Positions 59,087 through 64,000 of a DNA stretch of 64,000 nucleotides are shown here, piece by piece. Location of the stretch: the NCBI GenBank assembly GCA_017311315.1, contig CM029654.1:21907879-21971878 (forward strand). The letters are read 5' to 3'. A program made the translations under genes and the position numbers. Every line of letters begins with the position of its first letter. The stretch's first letter is position 1. The stretch is from Dendrocalamus latiflorus (lineage: Eukaryota > Streptophyta > Magnoliopsida > Poales > Poaceae). The notes below the pieces were generated by a model, which saw only the letters and a list, made by a program, of their open reading frames with translations, ran no database searches and was not told the origin of the DNA.

Positions 59087-62000
59087 TGTCGGGACCCCGG
59101 ATTTCCGAACCCGGACCCTCTGTGTATTACTGCACTAGTCCCAGATCAAAGCTAGTGCACACAGTTAAACAGAATGGAAAACATCACCAACAGCGATTTA
59201 TTACAATAATTGAGAGTACCGACCGAAAGGTCTCCTTATTACAATAGAGGTTTAAGACCTCGCACACACGAAACACAGCGGAAGCAAAAGATAACTCGAT
59301 GACGACCCATCAATACGCCACAGGCAATTGACTGGGGAAGCGCGACCTAGTTCTCCGGGAAGAATCCATCGCAGCCACACGCGAAGCAGTAGTCGTAGTC
59401 ACCTTCTTGAGCTTCAACTTCCTCTGAGATTTGTTTTTGAGTGTAGCATGTGAGTACATAAAGTACTCCGCAAGTCTTGGGAAAAATGCATAGATGCAAG
59501 GCTTGACAAAGGAAGGCTATATGGCTCTTTTAGCACAAAGCAACATTTTAAATTACCATTAATCAAATTCAAAGGCATCAAGTTAATCAAATAAATGTTT
59601 TAACAGAACTACATTACTTAATAGTGAAGGTTCCATCCACCAACACTAGATAACAAATTTTAAAGTTTCGGGTTCCAATCACCCTCTCTGGCTCCAACCG
59701 CCAGAATACCCTTCCAAGAGTTCCCTCCACTCTCGGAACACAAATTCTTGATTTTTAAAACCAAAACCAGAAATCTACCATGTGAATGCATTCCTTGCCC
59801 GCCCTTGACCGTGGGCACGGCTATTCGAATAGTCTTACACTCTGCAGAGGTTGTACAACTTTACCCACAAGAGATAAATTATCCTAAAAGTCAACACGCT
59901 TCCTTTGGCATGAGACCCAGATAAAATATCACAAAGCCTTTATCTTACTCTAATCTAGCTAGATACCACCCGCTGAGGTTTCACCGCAGGTAGGCTAACT
60001 GCCCGAACCGAAGCCCCCTCTTGCGCCATATGAGTACAGTAAATCCCTGTCCCTCACTGTGGATAACCAGTCCATCTCTGGCACCCACTTTCCACTGGTG
60101 GCACCTAAACTAGACTATCATAAGTTAGTCAGCTAGGTCGTACCCATATAGACTTGTGGTTGTACGGTTAATGCTCAGTCTGGACAAACACAAGCGTCGG
60201 TCCTTAATTGACTAGGGTGGAACATACACTTAACAAGATCTCGTGCTAACTGCACCAAGCCAAACCAACCATCCACCCTAATCTAAATCAACTTTGACAT
60301 TTTATTTTATTTTAAAAGATCAGTGGCAACTCCAATTACCACTACATTTACAAACACAAGGGTTCAATAATAAATATTAGTTTCCCATTTTCAAGATTTA
60401 AGAAATATTCACTAGCATGGCTAAGCATTGTACTACCACTCTAATATCAACAAGTAATTATAATACTCTCATTAATGAGACAAAGGAAATTCTATGGTGA
60501 CAAGAGTACATGGCATTCAACTTCAATGGAGGGCATAGCAAGTTGGAATAACTAGTTCCTAGAGATTTGAACTAATATTTTATGTAAATAGCAATGCACA
60601 TAATTTAAAATAGTTTGAAAACATTTCAAATCATGGGTTCAAGATGATCAAAGGAGACTTGCCTTCTTGCAGATTCTCTGGGTCTTCTTGCTGTTGGGTG
60701 GAGTGATCGTCGACAACGTTGGAATCTACGCGATAGAAACGAAGCAAACCAAACAAATAATTACAAACAAAATTCAAATAAAATCCAAAAATTCAAAAGA
60801 GGCCATATTTGGGTAGATCATGATTTTAGATGAATTTAGAAATTTGAATGGCTGAAATTGGAGTTAAAACGAGAAAGTTATGATCATTTGAAATTCTCAG
60901 TTTGAATAAATCCAGAAATTCGAAAATTTCTGACAGGTGGGACCCACTGGGATATTTAATTTTTAATCTTTTATTTTATTCCGAGAATCTGACAGGTGGG
61001 ACCCACTGACCAGTAGACCCTCTGCGGTCACTGACATGTGGGACCCCTCTGCCAGTGACCTCATCTGCCTTGGTCACTGACAGGTGGGACCCACTGGGAT
61101 CTGGACCCACTTGTCAGAGGCTGGCGCAGACAGATGGGACCCAGGCGGCAGTGGCCCGCACAGACGGCTGCCGCTGACGGTGGGACCCACTTGTCAGCGC
61201 GGAAAATAAACGAAAAACTCAACCCAGCGCGCGGAGCCGAAGGCTCGAACGCGCACCGGGGAGTTGAAATCGCGCGCTGCTAACCAGAGGGGAGGGGGAG
61301 GCTTTGCCTACCCATAAAGGGCAGCAAATCCCTTTGAGGGATACCTTCGGGTGGCCCGGGCAGCGATGGTCGGAGGCGACGGCGCCGGCGGCGAGGATGG
61401 GCCGGAGAGGTTCAGGCGGTGCGTAGATTGTAATCTGCGTGCGAAGGGGGTTTGGTTGGAGGAGTTGGTGAGGTCCGGGGATGAACGGAGACGGCCGGCG
61501 GCGAGGGAGCAGCGGAGGCAGCTCGGGTGCTCCGGTGCGACGACGCTCCGGCGACGGGAAGAGGTGGCCGAGGTGCCCAGGAGATCCGCCGATGCTCGGA
61601 GAATCTGCAGGTGGCGGCTACGGGCTCCGGGGAGGTCTGAGGCGGCGGGGAGAGCTCGTCGGAGTTGGGCGGGGCTCGCGGAGAGAGAAGCTCGGCTGCG
61701 GGGCGTCTCAGGGCTCCGGAGAAGAGGTGGAGGGTGCTGGGAGGTGGTGCGGGGAGAGGCGAAGGCCGAGGGGCTATTTATAGGGCTCGGGGAGGGGTGA
61801 GGCAGCGGGAATTCCTCGCCGAAGTCGACGGCCGAGGCTGATTCAAATTTGGGGATAAGCCGTCGGAGGCAACGCGGAGCTCCGGGCTTTTAGGGGATAA
61901 GACGCTTATCCCCCCGGTAGTTTGAATCCGCGTTCAATTCGAAGAAAGAGGCCGAGTTCGAGCGGGATTCGGTCGCCGGATTCTTCGGGAGAGAGAGAAA

Positions 62001-62654
62001 GGGAAGAGGAGTCCGGCGTCCGCGCGGAGACGACGGAACTGACCAGCGGGGCCCGCAGTCAGCGAGAGCGGGGCGCGTGGTGCGGATGGCGGCCACGTAA
62101 CTCCGATGCAGATCGGGCGGCGGGCGCGCTTAAGTGGGAGGGAGCGGTGGATTGAGGCCGGGCGCGAAGATGCGGCTCATCCGAGCCGTCCACGCGTCGG
62201 GCGAGGAGGAGGGGAAGGCGGGGCCGAGGCTGACGGGCCGGGCCCGCTAGGCAGCGAGGGAAGGGGAGGGGTGGCCTGGATTTGGCCGAGCGGCGACGTG
62301 GGCGGTCCTGGGCCGTCCACGCGTCGGCTGGAGGGAGGGGGATGAGTTTTTATTTTCGATTTTGATTTTATATTTCCAGAAAATGCTAAGTAATTATTTA
62401 GGCCTCAGAAAAATATCAAAATACCTCCAAAAATTCCAGAAAAATTCACAGAAGCTCCTGGACACATTTTGGACTAAGTAAAATTATTTCCAGCTATTGA
62501 TGGTATTTAATTTTTATACTTTAAATTAATTTTAAATATTAAAAATAGGTTTTAAATTCCAGAAATTCAGAAAAGCCAAATAAATTTCCAATTACCTTAA
62601 AATAATTAACTTGAATTTAATTTTTTCCAAAAAGCAAAATTTTGGGATGTGACA
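59087..62654 (-). repeat. element C 5' LTR (promoter LTR)
   Basis: Same length and bounds as the 3' LTR; offset 9,431 bp at every point checked. Confidence 0.96.
61774..61783 (-). promoter_or_regulatory. TATA box of element C 5' LTR
   Basis: Element strand CCCTATAAATAGCCCC. This puts the transcript start near 61745, with an R-U5 leader of about 2.6 kb before the PBS. Confidence 0.65.
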
Positions 62655-63037
62655 GAAGGGCTCTTGATTGCATGTGTTGCATATATAAATGGATTTTATA
62701 TCCACTTGAGCTTATGCATTCGTTGCACGTGGTGAGAGTCAAGCAAGGGGCTTGACTTATTACTCCTGGAGTTTGCTGATTCCTAGACGACATTGGAGGC
62801 ATCGTGCGCGGTAATCTTCTCAATGAAGGCTCTGAGAAGACCTGGCAAGTTGTGAAGGTTGGAACTCACCTACCCAGAGTGGGAAAGACTAAAACATTGA
62901 TGTGTTGGCTTAATTCGTGGAGCCGGTCTAATTTGTTTGGGTTTACCTCAATATAGACTAAGGGAGACCGCCAAGTCTCCGAACACCACGGTAAAAAGGA
63001 ATCATGTCTTTATGGTTTATTTTCTTGTGCTCAATTA
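62655..63037 (+). repeat. element A right LTR, second part, truncated
   Basis: Resumes after C with the TSD GAAGG (62655-62659) and matches the left LTR from about 42253 to CTCAATTA near 42638. The last roughly 245 bp of the LTR (left-LTR 42640-42883) are missing, so no 3' TSD can be read. Confidence 0.85.
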
Positions 63038-64000
63038 TTAAGTCTGCTAGCTAGAAGATGATATTTCTATCTTTTGGGTCAAAAACGGGGGGCTTAGATA
63101 ATTTAGTCTTGACATTTGATCAACTAGGAAGTTATAAATTTTTTTGAATAGATTCTATGATTGGTATGGTTTTCTATAATACGATGTGGGAGTTGGAATT
63201 TATGATAATTTTGGTGCCAGAACAGCAGGGGAGACTATCCGGTATAGGGGGAATGTTATGGATTTGGAGAGCGTGTAGGAGTGTTGTCGATTAAGCATTA
63301 TGTTGTATTGCTGTAGCTTATATTGAGTTTCAGTGTTTACTATAGGAGGAGTAACTTCGGTGTTGGTGTTATCTTCTAATCAACCCAATCGTCGCAACTA
63401 GAGAGGTGGGTGCATAGTAAAATGGTAGTTGATGGTTGATAATTGTTCATTGTTGTTGATTTAATTGTGTTATACAATATTTAATCATCTTTTGTTTAGT
63501 ATGACATTAATTTGATGATAAATATGATATATGGTAACATGATGAAAGATTGCATTCATGACATGACATATGCATTATGAGTCAGGGCGGTGAGAAAGTC
63601 AAATAGCTATAAATAAAGCTACTTGACTAATCCGGTATGATCTTGTATAATATCTATAGAGATAGGCACCTCCACCAGAGTCGAGGAAAAAGCCTACTTT
63701 GGCAGGTACCTCCACAGGATGGAGGTAGAGGGTGACATCGATGGGTGTACCCTTCACTATATCGGTATAAGCTATAGAAGAATACATGAGCATGAGCATT
63801 ACATTGCACTAAAGAAATTTGATATGAGAAAAGAGAATGGTGAAAATTGATAAGTGAATTGAGTATGTTGTTGTTTCTATTATTTGATTGTGTACTTGCT
63901 CAGTCGTGGACTCATCCTTACTTTATTGATGTTTTAAGGTAAACGTTGAAGGCGACTTGCATGGGTAGAAGTAGCACATGGAACTTTGCACTTTTGTAGT
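63038..64000. other. flank right of the nest; unclassified
   Basis: Starts where the element A LTR breaks off. Contains GAGTCGAGG/CACCTCCACC-type sequence near 63660-63730 that may belong to another worn retroelement; no ends or domains found. ORF 63599-63799 has no recognised content. Confidence 0.5.

Larger units (their letters stand above)
49656..62654 (-). mobile_element. element C: young chromovirus-type Ty3/gypsy retrotransposon nested in element A right LTR
   Basis: 12,999 bp with two LTRs of 3,568 bp each and a perfect 5-bp TSD GAAGG (49651-49655, 62655-62659). Orientation minus. PBS and purine tract are in place, gag-pol is open end to end and there is an extra ORF upstream of gag. 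Comparing the LTRs by eye I found two differences (T/C changes near 50512 against 59943 and near 50592 against 60023). That places insertion in the recent past. A C-terminal chromodomain puts it among chromoviruses, most like the Tekay/Del group. It has all the parts expected of an autonomous element. Confidence 0.96.
28102..63037 (+). mobile_element. element A: old gag-only LTR retrotransposon (probably copia, SIRE/Maximus-like), host of nested B and C
   Basis: Left LTR 28102-42883 (split by B), internal 42884-47475, right LTR 47476-63037 (split by C and cut short). Without insertions it is about 10.3 kb. The left LTR begins TGTAAGTTCAAACTC and the right begins the same way after a purine tract. 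A decayed tRNA-iMet PBS follows the left LTR. The internal region has a gag remnant with two zinc knuckles, no protease, RT, RNase H or integrase, and a GATAAATGCCAAAAGGGGGA stretch near 47201, like the purine-rich stretch of SIRE/Maximus elements. The LTRs differ at roughly one site in eight in the part I compared (42241-42360 against 62655-62770), so A is old. Orientation is plus. Confidence 0.85.

Overview
This is nuclear DNA from a grass (Poaceae). The evidence is a class II KNOX homeobox gene with the GC-rich, alanine-rich first exon typical of grasses, GT-AG introns, and dense layers of grass-type transposons (Ty1/copia, chromovirus and Tat-type Ty3/gypsy, MULE, hAT, Tourist-like and CACTA-like). 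The species cannot be fixed from the sequence. I see no rRNA, tRNA or CRISPR. The only host gene I can support is the KNOX gene; every other convincing coding region belongs to a transposable element.

Region 1 (1-21.2 kb): the KNOX gene lies on the minus strand and runs off the left edge. Four exons are visible (20984-20472, 16704-16584, 412-219, 114-1), with matching splice phases. Intron 2 is 16.2 kb. It holds a 4.58-kb copia element with a perfect 5-bp target duplication (TSD) and a 9.06-kb Mutator-like element (MULE) with 179-bp terminal inverted repeats (TIRs) and a 9-bp TSD. About 150 bp beyond the left MULE end is a GC-rich block with an ATG and a strong splice donor. Its phase matches KNOX exon 3, so it could be an alternative first exon giving a protein with ELK and homeodomain but no KNOX1/KNOX2.

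The MULE is the most unusual object in the window. It carries a three-exon MURA-type transposase (about 972 aa) and two small GRF-zinc-finger-like genes whose introns split the finger at the same place. One ends in a membrane segment, the other in a charged helix. The two small genes are divergent, and a roughly 31-bp minisatellite with a 123-bp higher-order period fills the space between their TATA boxes. Each MULE end carries four 23-25 bp palindromes.

Region 2 (21.2-28.1 kb): intergenic DNA with an inverted-repeat element, a MULE-derived MITE with a perfect 9-bp TSD, a GC-rich block of unknown nature and CACTA-like subterminal repeats.

Region 3 (28.1-63.0 kb): a three-layer retrotransposon nest. 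Element A is an old, gag-only, probably copia (SIRE/Maximus-like) element with LTRs of about 3 kb. Its left LTR was hit by element B (11.66 kb, Tat-type gypsy, TSD AACAG) and its right LTR by element C (13.0 kb, chromovirus, TSD GAAGG). B has a broken gag-pol, an antisense spliced gene flanked by two minisatellites, and a hAT MITE inside that gene. C has two 3,568-bp LTRs that differ at only two sites I could find, an open gag-pol with chromodomain, and an extra sense ORF upstream of gag; it looks recently active. The last kilobase (63.0-64 kb) is unclassified.
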